From positions 1 to 62,757 of the forward strand of contig DAIDHX010000058.1 in the NCBI GenBank assembly GCA_027451885.1: a DNA stretch of 62,757 nt. Direction: 5' to 3'. The notes under the pieces were generated by a model. The model did not search any database. It was not told the DNA's origin and saw only the letters and a program-made list of their open reading frames with translations. Shown piece after piece: positions 8,899-17,412 of the stretch; within the stretch, counting starts at the first letter, position 1; each line of letters begins with the position of its first letter. This DNA is from Planctomycetales bacterium. GTDB taxonomy: Bacteria > Planctomycetota > Planctomycetia > Isosphaerales > Isosphaeraceae. Position numbers and translations under genes: made by a program.

Positions 8899-10100
8899 GC
8901 GACACCGGCTGGCGGCGGCGAGACTGGCTTCGTGGCGCACTTCTGGCAAGCGCATCCGCTCTTGCACCCATGGCTTGCGCCCCGCGCACGGCTCGGGATG
9001 ACGCCTTCGCACCCGACGCCCCCATGCGTTTTCCGGGCAAGATCCCCATGCGGGTGGTCAACGATCGCCCTCCCGTGCTGGAATCGCCCTGGAGCGCCTA
9101 CGAGCATGATCTGACGCCGAATGAGGCGTTCTATGTGCGCTGGCATCTCGAGATGATCCCGACCCGCGTCGATCCCCGCGCCTGGCGGCTCCGAGTGGGC
9201 GGCCATGTCGAACGCGAACTGTCCCTTTCGCTCGATGAGCTCAAATCGTTCGAGCCCGTCTCGGTGGTTGCGGTCAACCAGTGCTCGGGCAATTCGCGGG
9301 CGCTCTTCGCGCCTCGCGTGCCTGGTGGCCAGTGGACCAATGGCGCGATGGGAAACGCACGCTGGACGGGAGTCCGCCTCCGCGACATCCTCAACCGCGC
9401 GGGGGTCAAGGCGGGCGCTCTCGAGGTGACGTTCGACGGGATGGACAACGGCGCGCTGCCCACGGTGCCGGACTTCATCAAATCGCTCGCGGTTGATCAC
9501 GCGCGCGAGCCCGAAGTCATCGTCGCCCACAGCATGAACGACGCCCCCTTGCCTTTGCTCAACGGCTTCCCCGTACGGCTGGTGGTGCCGGGCTGGTATG
9601 CCACGTACTGGGTCAAGGCTCTTGAATCCATCACCGTGCTGCCCGAAATTTACAAGGGATTCTGGATGTCCAGGGCGTATCGCATTCCGCGTGTCGCCGG
9701 GGCTCTTGAGACGCCCCAGAATCTGGCCACGGACACCATCCCCATCCATCGCATGAACATTCGCTCATTTTTTGTCCGCCCCACGGGCGCCGCGGCGGTG
9801 GCGTCGGGGAGCGCGATCGAGATTGAGGGCATTGCGTTCGACGGCGGCGACGGCATTCGCCAGGTGGATGTTTCGGTCGACGCGGGCAAATCCTGGCTGC
9901 CGACCACGCTGGGCCCGGATCTCGGCCGGTTCTCGTTCCGGCGGTTCAAGCTCTCGTGGGCGTCTCCTGCTCGGGGAACGTATCGCCTGCTCGCCCGCGC
10001 CACGAGCCGTTCCGGTGAAACACAACCGCTGGAGGCAGGATGGAACCGCGGTGGTTACATGCGCAACGTGGTCGAACAGATCGACCTCACGGCGACATGA
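8895..10100 (+). CDS. Sulfite oxidase-family molybdopterin enzyme (SorA-like, Tat-exported)
   Basis: A 401-residue enzyme predicted to oxidise sulfite to sulfate in the periplasm. The N-terminus RRRDWLRGALLASASALAPMAC is a Tat-type signal; the Cys at 28 could also make it a Tat lipoprotein. Residues about 50-270 are the Moco domain. Cys130 in NQCSGNSR is the expected molybdenum ligand, and VPGGQWTNGAMGNARWTGV is typical of the SorA/SoxC group. Residues about 290-390 form the C-terminal Mo-Co dimerisation domain (VDVSVDAGKSW). There is no heme domain, consistent with a separate cytochrome subunit, encoded next. The substrate is inferred from family and neighbour; SoxC-like roles are possible. 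Confidence 0.85.
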   Translation: MSDTGWRRRDWLRGALLASASALAPMACAPRTARDDAFAPDAPMRFPGKIPMRVVNDRPPVLESPWSAYEHDLTPNEAFYVRWHLEMIPTRVDPRAWRLRVGGHVERELSLSLDELKSFEPVSVVAVNQCSGNSRALFAPRVPGGQWTNGAMGNARWTGVRLRDILNRAGVKAGALEVTFDGMDNGALPTVPDFIKSLAVDHAREPEVIVAHSMNDAPLPLLNGFPVRLVVPGWYATYWVKALESITVLPEIYKGFWMSRAYRIPRVAGALETPQNLATDTIPIHRMNIRSFFVRPTGAAAVASGSAIEIEGIAFDGGDGIRQVDVSVDAGKSWLPTTLGPDLGRFSFRRFKLSWASPARGTYRLLARATSRSGETQPLEAGWNRGGYMRNVVEQIDLTAT

Positions 10101-10110
10101 GGGGCATTCC

Positions 10111-10524
10111 ATGACAGGCTCGCACCAACCCCACGCGCCCGGCGGAGTGCTCTTGCCCGTGGCCGTGATCACGCTGCTGTGCGCGGGGGGTTATGTCTCG
10201 TGGCTTGGAACCAGACCGGCCGAGGGCACGGCCGCCCCCGTGCGCCCGCCCGCGCCCGCCGCGGGCTCTGTGGTCAGCATGAATCTCCCCGAGGCTGCCC
10301 TGTTGCTGCCGCCAGGCCCGAATCGCGGGCGATTCGAGGACTCATGCAAGATTTGCCATTCTCCGCGTCTGGTTTTCACGCAGCCCCCGCTTGCCGAGAA
10401 GCAATGGTCCGAGGTCGTGCACAAAATGGTCGCGGTCTACGGCGCACCCCTGAATGCGGCCGAGGAACGCGAAATCGTGGTGTATCTCAATGCAATCCTG
10501 GGTCGCTCGTCCCAGGGAGGCTGA
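10111..10524 (+). CDS. Monoheme cytochrome c, SorB-like subunit
   Basis: A 137-residue protein with one N-terminal membrane anchor (LLPVAVITLLCAGGYVSWLG, residues 13-32), a Pro/Ala linker, and one heme c site CKICH (Cys79, Cys82, His83). Met106 in HKMVAVYGAP is the probable axial ligand. It lies 10 bases after the SorA-like gene and 16 bases before the oxidase gene, so it probably accepts electrons from sulfite oxidation and passes them to the oxidase. Size and arrangement resemble SorB of sulfite dehydrogenases. I used the ATG at 10111; longer in-frame starts would run into the SorA gene. Confidence 0.83.
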   Translation: MTGSHQPHAPGGVLLPVAVITLLCAGGYVSWLGTRPAEGTAAPVRPPAPAAGSVVSMNLPEAALLLPPGPNRGRFEDSCKICHSPRLVFTQPPLAEKQWSEVVHKMVAVYGAPLNAAEEREIVVYLNAILGRSSQGG

Positions 10525-10540
10525 GCCGGGGAGAGACTGG

Positions 10541-13168
10541 ATGGCGCGTGACGAAGCAAGCGAAGCAACGCAGACCGCGATCGGTTGGGGAGAAAACGGG
10601 CTCGTTCGCGCGCACGCCGTTGCCGCGCTCGCGATGGTTGCGTATGTCGTACTGCTCGGCCTCGCAGTTGCACTCAAGTTTCCCTACCCCGACCTGATGG
10701 GCCGATCCGCCCCGCTCACCTGGGGCCGGATGCGCTATGCCCACACCCAGGGCGTGTTCTTCGGCTGGCTGGGCAATGCCTTCCTGGCGTTCTGCTATCA
10801 CGCCGTCCCACGTTTGGCCGGCCGGCCGATCACCAGCCGGGCGCTCGGCTGGATCCTGTTCTTCGGCTGGAACTTCTTGCTCGTGCTGCCAGGCTGGGCG
10901 CTCGTCCAGAGCGGGCGCAGCCAGCCGCTCGAATGGGGCGAATTCCCGCTCGCGATCGACGCCGTGGCCGTCGCCTGCCTGGCCCTTGCCGGCTTGCAAT
11001 TCGTGCTGCCGATCTGCCGCGCCCGGCTCGCCGATCTGTATGTCTCGGGCTGGTATATCCTGGGCGGACTTGTCTTCACGGCGTTCGCTTACCCCGTGGG
11101 CAACTTCGTTCCAGAAATCGAGCCGGGCGCCAAAGGCGCAGCCTACAGCGGGCTCTGGATTCATGACGCCGTCGGCCTGTTCGTCACGCCGCTCGCGCTC
11201 GCGATCGCTTATATCGTCATCCCCGCGGTCAGTCGCAAACCGATCTTCAGCCACTTCCTGTCCATGCTGGGGTTCTGGCTCCTCTTCCTGGTGTATCCCT
11301 TGAACGGGACGCATCATTACCTGTTCTCATCGATTCCCATGGAAGCCCAGAAGGGCGCAGTGGTTGCCTCGGTCTATCTGGGCGTGGATGTGATCCTGGT
11401 CGTCTCGAATCTTCTGTTGTCGCTGCGGGGTTCCGGGGGCACGGCGTATCGCGACGCCTCGCTCCGGTTCGTGTGGGTGGGAATCGTCTGCTACCTGGTG
11501 GTGAGCCTGCAAGGTTCACTGCAGGCGCTCATGCCTTTTAACCGCTTCGTGCACTTTACCGACTGGGTGATCGGGCATGCGCACCTGGCGATGATCGGCT
11601 TCGCGTCCTTCACGGCGATCGGAGGATTGCTCTTCGCCTGGCAGCGGCTGCCCCGAGCACGCTATAACGCCCGCGCGGCCGACTGGTCCTTCTGGCTGCT
11701 CACGCTCGGCCTCGCGGCCATGGTGCTTGACCTCACCGCGGCGGGGCTCTTGCAGGGGCAACTGTGGAGTTCCGACCTCGCCTGGATGGAATCGGTGCGG
11801 GCGTCGCGGCCGTACTGGTTTGTGCGCGTGCTCTCGGGCGTGCCGATCCTGCTCGGCTTCGCGGCGCTCGCCGTGGCAATCTCCACGGGAACGGCGGCCG
11901 CGGAGGCAAGCGAGCCCGGCCCCGCGGTTGAAGCCGGCGAGCCCGCGGCAGGCGCGCTTGCCGCCTGGCTCCATGATGGTTACGTCGTCGCCGGCGTGGC
12001 CGGGCTCGGTTTCTTCGCACTCTCGTTTCTGGCGCTCGCGGTCTGGCCGAACCGCACTATTAGTGAACATATGAACGCAGACCGCCCTCCGGGAGTGACG
12101 GAGCTGGCGGCCAATGAGCTCCGCGGCCGAGCCGTCTACAGCCGCGAGGGATGCGTGAATTGCCACTCGCAGTTCGTGCGCTCAAGCCTGGCCGACGTGC
12201 GCAGGTTCGGCGTGGCCAGCCAGGCCTGGGAAACCGCCGAGGAATTCCCCCAGCTCTGGGGCACGCGCAGAGTCGGCCCGGACCTGGCGCGCGAGCACGG
12301 GCGCAGGCCGGCCGATTGGCAGCTTGTTCATCTCTATAATCCCCGATTTGTTGTGCCTGACTCAATCATGCCTGGCTATCCCTGGCTCTTCGCGGGATCG
12401 CCGGCCGAGCCCACGCAGGACGCGCTTGACCTGGCCGCGTATCTGGAAAGCCTGGGGCGGGCAGCCGCGTTCACGCGCGACCCAGACCAGAAGCCCCCCG
12501 CCAGCGACCCCGAGACCGAGCGACAGATGGGGATCTTCTGCGACTGTGCCATTCCGCGCACGCGCGGCCCCGCGGTTCAGCTCTCCATGCGCATGCCAGA
12601 CTCGGAGCGAGAACGCTTCACACTCCGGGGCGCGGAGGTCTTCAGCCGCGAGTGTTCCGGCTGCCACGGGCAGTCTGGCAAGGGCGACGGACCTGCCGCG
12701 CAAGCGCTTTTGCCTCGGCCGCGGGATCTGAGCTCCGCGCGATTTTCCGATCGTGCGCTCAGCGAGGTGCTCTGGGCAGGCGCACGGGGCTCGTCGATGC
12801 CTGGCTGGTCTGAATTACCGATCGACGACCTGCGCGGCCTGGCTGCCTTCATTCAGTCGAGCGGACCCGGGGCAAGCGCGCCCGGGCCGGCGCTTGATGC
12901 CTCGAGGCGCAAGACCGCGGCCGCTCTGTTCCAGGCCAACTGCGCCCTATGCCATGGCCGAGAAGGACAGGGTGACGGCCCGAACGCGACCGTTCTCGCC
13001 CCCGCGCCCACGGCTTTTCTCCAGATCCAGCCCAGCCTCGACCACGCCAAACACGCGATCGCGGACGGCGTGCCCGGCACGGCGATGCCCCCCTGGAAGA
13101 GCAAGCTCACCGAGGCCGATCGGGAGCTGCTCGCCCTCTATCTGCGAACGTTTTATCGTGAAGACTAG
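10541..13168 (+). CDS. Fused cbb3-type cytochrome c oxidase (CcoN-CcoO-diheme cytochrome c)
   Basis: An 875-residue single-chain terminal oxidase. Residues about 20-450 are CcoN with about 12 membrane helices and the expected catalytic set: His68 and His348 (heme b), His346 (heme b3), His208, His258 and His259 (CuB), and Tyr252, six residues before His258 as in known cbb3 enzymes. Residues about 475-640 are CcoO: one membrane helix, GCVNCHSQFVRS with Cys538/Cys541/His542, and IMPGYPWL with Met610. Residues about 690-875 hold two further heme c sites, CSGCH (705-709) and CALCH (801-805), in the CcoP position. It reduces O2 and probably pumps protons. CcoN-CcoO fusions are known; this three-part form looks unusual. 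Maturation genes (ccoGHIS) are not in the window. Confidence 0.9.
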   Translation: MARDEASEATQTAIGWGENGLVRAHAVAALAMVAYVVLLGLAVALKFPYPDLMGRSAPLTWGRMRYAHTQGVFFGWLGNAFLAFCYHAVPRLAGRPITSRALGWILFFGWNFLLVLPGWALVQSGRSQPLEWGEFPLAIDAVAVACLALAGLQFVLPICRARLADLYVSGWYILGGLVFTAFAYPVGNFVPEIEPGAKGAAYSGLWIHDAVGLFVTPLALAIAYIVIPAVSRKPIFSHFLSMLGFWLLFLVYPLNGTHHYLFSSIPMEAQKGAVVASVYLGVDVILVVSNLLLSLRGSGGTAYRDASLRFVWVGIVCYLVVSLQGSLQALMPFNRFVHFTDWVIGHAHLAMIGFASFTAIGGLLFAWQRLPRARYNARAADWSFWLLTLGLAAMVLDLTAAGLLQGQLWSSDLAWMESVRASRPYWFVRVLSGVPILLGFAALAVAISTGTAAAEASEPGPAVEAGEPAAGALAAWLHDGYVVAGVAGLGFFALSFLALAVWPNRTISEHMNADRPPGVTELAANELRGRAVYSREGCVNCHSQFVRSSLADVRRFGVASQAWETAEEFPQLWGTRRVGPDLAREHGRRPADWQLVHLYNPRFVVPDSIMPGYPWLFAGSPAEPTQDALDLAAYLESLGRAAAFTRDPDQKPPASDPETERQMGIFCDCAIPRTRGPAVQLSMRMPDSERERFTLRGAEVFSRECSGCHGQSGKGDGPAAQALLPRPRDLSSARFSDRALSEVLWAGARGSSMPGWSELPIDDLRGLAAFIQSSGPGASAPGPALDASRRKTAAALFQANCALCHGREGQGDGPNATVLAPAPTAFLQIQPSLDHAKHAIADGVPGTAMPPWKSKLTEADRELLALYLRTFYRED

Positions 13169-13177
13169 GAACCCGCG

Positions 13178-13318
13178 GTGGCTGTCAACCTGATCGTAAG
13201 TGCTGTGACCTTGCTCGGGACAGGCTATCTCGCCCTCTGGGCGCTCCGCCCCGACCTGCGACGGGCGATCGAAGCCCCGAAGTACCGGATCGCAGCCTGG
13301 ACCAAGAAGGAACGCTAG
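13178..13318 (+). CDS. Small single-helix membrane protein (CcoQ-like position)
   Basis: A 46-residue peptide starting at GTG with AGGA 7 bases upstream: a hydrophobic helix (VNLIVSAVTLLGTGYLALWAL, split here as VNLIVSAVTLL and GTGYLALWAL) followed by a basic tail (RPDLRRAIEAP, then AAWTKKER). It begins 9 bases after the oxidase stop, so it belongs to the same operon. Small one-helix subunits such as CcoQ, or the assembly factor CcoS, accompany cbb3 oxidases. This peptide has the right size and topology but no residue signature to choose between them. Its stop overlaps the convergent HlyD gene by four bases (CTAG). Confidence 0.6.
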   Translation: MAVNLIVSAVTLLGTGYLALWALRPDLRRAIEAPKYRIAAWTKKER

Positions 13319-14502
13319 CGCAAAGGCGCGTTCGCCGCGGGCTCAGGCCCTGCGCCCACCGCACCCGCGTGCGCTTCGGACTCCGCATCCTCCGCCTGAA
13401 ACGGCAACCCCACGGCCGCGTGATCCGCCCGATTCTGCAGCTCCCGCGGAGTCGGAGCCGCCTTCATATAAACATCCATTTGTTCGCCGATATAGAGATT
13501 GACAGCCCGTTCGTCCGGAAGCGCATAAATCGCCTGCAAGACTCGTGTGTCCACCCGCTCCGAGTTATACCCCGTGAGACTTTGCTTGGGGATGACATAG
13601 GGCTCGACATAGACAAACTCGAGCGGGAACCGGACCTGCGGGCGGCCCTTGAGCGTGGCCACGGCTTCCACACCCGGAAGAAAATAGGGAAGGTCGTTCT
13701 CGTCGATATCCACGCGCACGTGCAGCCGCTTGCTATCACCCAGCACGATCATCGGCTCCTTCCAGACCACGCCGGCATACTGGCCCAGGCGAACGTTGAG
13801 CTGGAGCACCTCGCCGTCCATGGGTGCGCGGACGATCGTGCGTTCCAGGCTGATCTTGATGCTTTCGATCTGACTTTCGGCGAGGGTGACGGCGGTTCGG
13901 GCAACCTCGATGTCTTCCTTCCAGCTTCCCGCGAGGATGCGTTCGAGCTCGGCCTTGGCCTTGGCGTAGGTTGCCCTGGCCGCGGCATAGGCGAACCGAT
14001 CCTTGTCATAATCGCTGGCAGGCGCAACCTGGCGCGTGAAGAGCTTGTCCGTGCGCGCCATGGCGGCCTCGGCGTCGTCCATGCGCGCACGCGCTTCATC
14101 AGCCACCGCCCGGGCAGGAGGCACGTCCTCGGGCCGAGGCGCGGCCACAAGCTTGTGCAACTGAGCCTGCGCAGCGGCCAGCTCGGCCTGCCGCACCTTG
14201 AGCATCGCCTTGAATTCACGGTCGTCGGTGCGGAAGAGCGGATCACCCGTCTTCACACGCTGGCCCTTCTTGACAAAGATCTCCATCACGACGCCAGGCA
14301 CTGTCACTCCAATCGGAATATTCTCACGCCTGGCCTCGATCAACCCCGAGCCCGCGATCATCATCACCCGCTCCGGACGCGAGGGAGGCTCGATGATCGG
14401 CTGCGACGGCGGTGGAATCTTCCGCGCCTCGACCACGGAATACACCGCGAGCAGGATCCCCAGGAACGACAGTACGCCAAGTATGTTTTTTGATGATAAC
14501 AT
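13315..14502 (-). CDS. HlyD/DevB-type membrane fusion protein
   Basis: A 395-residue periplasmic adaptor anchored by an N-terminal helix (NILGVLSFLGILLAVYSVV). A biotinyl-lipoyl-like half motif (GVVMEIFVKKGQRVKTGDPLF, given in two parts: GVVMEIFVKKG and QRVKTGDPLF) is followed by a long coiled coil (about residues 100-215, Ala/Glu/Arg-rich), then the second half (IVRAPMDGEVLQLNVRLGQ) and a beta-barrel region. It is the last gene of the tetR-permease-ATPase-adaptor operon and would link the ABC exporter to an outer-membrane channel. The substrate is unknown. The C-terminal 50 residues are Ala/Glu-rich and probably disordered. Confidence 0.85.
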   Translation of the reverse strand: MLSSKNILGVLSFLGILLAVYSVVEARKIPPPSQPIIEPPSRPERVMMIAGSGLIEARRENIPIGVTVPGVVMEIFVKKGQRVKTGDPLFRTDDREFKAMLKVRQAELAAAQAQLHKLVAAPRPEDVPPARAVADEARARMDDAEAAMARTDKLFTRQVAPASDYDKDRFAYAAARATYAKAKAELERILAGSWKEDIEVARTAVTLAESQIESIKISLERTIVRAPMDGEVLQLNVRLGQYAGVVWKEPMIVLGDSKRLHVRVDIDENDLPYFLPGVEAVATLKGRPQVRFPLEFVYVEPYVIPKQSLTGYNSERVDTRVLQAIYALPDERAVNLYIGEQMDVYMKAAPTPRELQNRADHAAVGLPFQAEDAESEAHAGAVGAGPEPAANAPLR

Positions 14503-14543
14503 GCTCTGGTTCCCACGCGGCCCGCGTCCGCGGCGCCTGTCCT

Positions 14544-15314
14544 TTAATGCGAATCGACGCCCGCCCGCTGTTCCACAACTTCAACCACCCGCCCGTCGTC
14601 CATCCGCGTGATCCGATCGCCAAAGTGGAAAACGCGATTATCGTGCGTGACCACCACGACCGCCCGATCCGGCCGCACCGCCTGTTCCTTGAGCAAATGC
14701 ATCACGGTGAGCCCGGTTTCGTGATCAAGCGCGGCGGTCGGCTCGTCGCATACCAGCAATCGCGGCTCATGCACAAGTGCGCGCGCAATTGCCACACGCT
14801 GCATTTGCCCGCCGGAAAGCTGCCCCGGAAGACTCCCCAGCTTGGCTCCCATGCCGAGCGTCGCCAGGATTTCCCCCGCCCGGTTCACGGCCCTGTCTCT
14901 CTTCCAACCCGCGATCACCAGCGGAATCGCCGCGTTTTCCGCCGCTGTGAGTGCAGGCAGCAGGTTGTATTGCTGGAAAATGAATCCGATCGACTCCGCG
15001 CGGAAACGCGTGCGCTCCCGATCGGAAAGATGGGTCATTTCGCGGCCGAAAATGTTGACCGTCCCCTCATCGCAATTGAGAATGCCCGCGATCACGGAAA
15101 GCAGCGTCGTCTTGCCGCAGCCTGACGGCCCCACAATCATCGACAGCTCGCCGGTGTAGACCTGCCAGTCCACATGGTCAAGCGCGACGACCCGCTGTTC
15201 CCCCTGGCCGAAATACTTGTAGAGGCCCGTCACGCGGACTGCCTCCTGGCGCGGCTGCGGAGCCGTGGGCCCGGCAAGCCATTCATCCCGTGCCGTGGCA
15301 ACCTCCGTCGACAT
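14544..15314 (-). CDS. ABC exporter ATPase (DevA/MacB/LolD-like)
   Basis: A 256-residue ATPase with Walker A GPSGCGKTT, signature LSGGQMQR, Walker B LLVCDEPTAALD and H-loop VVVTHDNR, in the order and spacing of the MacB/LolD class (long insertion with MTHLSDRERTRFRAESIGFIFQ). The ATG at 15314 was chosen (GAGAGG upstream). An in-frame TTG at 15377 overlaps the permease stop and could be the coupled start of a longer form. It works with the permease at 15374-16573 and the adaptor at 13315-14502. Confidence 0.9.
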   Translation of the reverse strand: MSTEVATARDEWLAGPTAPQPRQEAVRVTGLYKYFGQGEQRVVALDHVDWQVYTGELSMIVGPSGCGKTTLLSVIAGILNCDEGTVNIFGREMTHLSDRERTRFRAESIGFIFQQYNLLPALTAAENAAIPLVIAGWKRDRAVNRAGEILATLGMGAKLGSLPGQLSGGQMQRVAIARALVHEPRLLVCDEPTAALDHETGLTVMHLLKEQAVRPDRAVVVVTHDNRVFHFGDRITRMDDGRVVEVVEQRAGVDSH

Positions 15315-15373
15315 CGCGCAATTACCTCTCGACCTTCCCCTGTCAACCGATCCCAATGGCAAGGGTCCCAGGC

Positions 15374-16573
15374 TCAACGAAACACGATCGCCGGCTCGAG
15401 ACGAATCACCCGCTGAACCGACAGCAGCGAGGCCAGCACGCAGATCAGCAGAATCGCACAGGCTGTGATGGGCATGAGCTGCCAGGGCATGTAAAACGCG
15501 AGCTCGGTGCCGCGCACGCGCATCCCAAAGGCCGCCGCCAGACCAACGCCCATGCCATACCCCAGGAAGCCCACAATGAGCGCCTGGAGCAGAATCATCC
15601 CCACGATCCGCAGGTTGGTTGCGCCCATCGCCTTGAGCGCGCCGAATTGTTTCAGGTTTTCGATCGTGAAGTTGTAAAACGTCTGGCCGGCGATCGCCAC
15701 CCCGACCAGAAACCCAAGCATCGCCGTGATCCCAAAATTGAAAGGAATCCCTGTATAGCGTAGATAGTAGTCAATCGTCATCCAGAGGAATTCATCGCTC
15801 GTCTTGGCCCCGAGCCCCGTGGCTTCCTTGATCTTACCGGCGACTTCGCCCGGAGTTTTGCCAGGCTCGGTCCTGGCCAGGATATAGCTCAGAATCTTGC
15901 GTTCCTGGGGTGCGTACTGCTTGGCCCGCGAATAGGTCGTATAAACGACCGCGTTGGTCTGGAACGTGCGCGTGGCCTCGCATACACCCACGATGATCGC
16001 CCGGTGGTCGTTCATCTCGAACTGGCGGCCGATAAAGCGATCGTAAAACCTGAGCCCCTGCCGCGCGAGCTCGCCATAGGGCTCGTCAGGGTAGAGCTTC
16101 TCGAGCCGAACGTTATCGACGATGACGGCGTCGGGCAAGCGCAGGTCGCGCAGGCTGCCCGCCAGGATCTTATTGCGCTGGGGCGCGCCCACCAGCGTCG
16201 CATCGTCCAGCCCGAGCAGCACCACCTGCTCGATCACGGTCGGCTGCTCTCCGCGCGAGATGGAAGGGTTGATCTTGGCGCGGGCTTGCCCCTTGTAGAA
16301 CGGCACCGCCCACTTCACGCCTTCCACGCCGCGGACGCGGTACAGGTTGCTCTCGAGCATCGGCTTGACGTCGTCGATGTAGCGGACCGATGGGTCCATG
16401 ACCCAGAGATCCGCACCCGTCACGTCCGAAATCTGGGCGCAGGTGCGGAGCATCAGACCGCAGAAAATCGAGCCCTGCTGGGTAATCAAAAGCGCAGCGA
16501 ACGTCAGCCCCAGCACAATGCCCAGGAACTTGGCCCGATCGCCCACCAGCATTTTGATTGCGATCCAGATCAT
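15374..16573 (-). CDS. ABC exporter permease, FtsX/MacB fold (DevC-like)
   Basis: A 399-residue permease: one N-terminal helix, a large periplasmic domain (residues about 40-260) and three C-terminal helices (ITAMLGFLVGVAIAG, then GMILLQALIVGFLGYGMGVG, then ITACAILLICVLASLLSV). This is the four-helix FtsX/MacB arrangement used in mechanotransmission exporters. LKQFGALKAMGATNLRIV is the typical cytosolic coupling segment. Together with the adaptor and ATPase it forms a DevBCA-type tripartite exporter. Confidence 0.88.
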   Translation of the reverse strand: MIWIAIKMLVGDRAKFLGIVLGLTFAALLITQQGSIFCGLMLRTCAQISDVTGADLWVMDPSVRYIDDVKPMLESNLYRVRGVEGVKWAVPFYKGQARAKINPSISRGEQPTVIEQVVLLGLDDATLVGAPQRNKILAGSLRDLRLPDAVIVDNVRLEKLYPDEPYGELARQGLRFYDRFIGRQFEMNDHRAIIVGVCEATRTFQTNAVVYTTYSRAKQYAPQERKILSYILARTEPGKTPGEVAGKIKEATGLGAKTSDEFLWMTIDYYLRYTGIPFNFGITAMLGFLVGVAIAGQTFYNFTIENLKQFGALKAMGATNLRIVGMILLQALIVGFLGYGMGVGLAAAFGMRVRGTELAFYMPWQLMPITACAILLICVLASLLSVQRVIRLEPAIVFR

Positions 16574-16587
16574 GCCCCACGCTCCGA

Positions 16588-17247
16588 CTACTTGACACCC
16601 GCAGCCGCCGGGTCAGGCTCGGCAGCCGCGGGCGCGAACTCCATGGCCTTGATCGCTGCCAGGCTGAACGAGGAAATGTGCTCGGTGAGGAACTCGAGGT
16701 CGAGCGATTCGAATCCCTCGCTCCCGATCACCCGCTCCGCCACCGGCCTGCCCATCCGGTAATACATGCACTGGCCGACAATACTGAATGCAAGCGCGTG
16801 CAACCGCCGCTCTTCCGCCTCGGGCCGCAACTCCCGCAAGATCTCCATCAATCGATTGAACTTGGGACGAATCACCGTCCGCACCAGAACATCCGAGGCC
16901 GCGGTCGGCAGAATCAGCTCGCGGAGCATGAGCCGGTGCCGCCAGTCCTGGGGGTCCTGAATCGCCAGCACACGCGCCAGAAAGTGACCGATAAACGCAC
17001 GCAGCCTGGTCTCCGGACCCGCATCCTCCCCACAGGGCGGCTCTTCTTCATTGCCGCAACCGTGGACATGCACCACCGTCTCGACATAAAGCTGTTCCTT
17101 GTCGCCGAAGTGATAGTTCACCGCCGCGACATTCGCCCCCGCACGCTCGCAAATCTCACGCACACGCGCAGCCGCGAACCCCTTCTCCGCGAATTCCTCC
17201 CCCGCAGCCTGGATCAATCGAACCCGCGTCGGATCCTGCACATCCAT
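16588..17247 (-). CDS. TetR-family regulator with CecR-like C-terminal domain
   Basis: A 219-residue repressor. Residues about 5-50 are the TetR HTH (RLIQAAGEEFAEKGFAAARVREICERAG, split here as RLIQAAGEEFAEKGF and AAARVREICERAG, then NVAAVNYHFGDKEQLY). The rest, with HRLMLRELILPTAASDVLV and a late QCMYYRMGRPVAERV, resembles the CecR/YbiH group, which in E. coli also controls an ABC exporter with an HlyD adaptor. It is the first gene of the exporter operon, 14 bases before the permease. The ATG at 17247 is preferred; a TTG at 17265 would run into the candidate operator. Confidence 0.87.
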   Translation of the reverse strand: MDVQDPTRVRLIQAAGEEFAEKGFAAARVREICERAGANVAAVNYHFGDKEQLYVETVVHVHGCGNEEEPPCGEDAGPETRLRAFIGHFLARVLAIQDPQDWRHRLMLRELILPTAASDVLVRTVIRPKFNRLMEILRELRPEAEERRLHALAFSIVGQCMYYRMGRPVAERVIGSEGFESLDLEFLTEHISSFSLAAIKAMEFAPAAAEPDPAAAGVK

Positions 17248-17263
17248 CGTTTTCTCTTCTCCC

Positions 17264-17288
17264 AAACACCTGTTTCAAACAGATGTTT
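17264..17288. promoter_or_regulatory. Candidate TetR operator upstream of the exporter operon
   Basis: Two 12-base arms, AAACACCTGTTT (17264-17275) and AAACAGATGTTT (17277-17288), form an inverted repeat with one mismatch around a single central base. It lies 17 bases upstream of the tetR ATG. Position and symmetry suit autorepression by the TetR protein. It could also influence holA, which is read away from it. Confidence 0.55.
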
Positions 17289-17412
17289 CAGAGAAGTCTA
17301 TGCAGCAGCCACAGACCGTCAAGAGCGTTCTTGCGTATTCCAGCCCAGAGAATCACGATGAACATTCAGCCCGCGCTGTCCGCCCGGGGCCGAATACCCG
17401 ACGAGATTTTCC

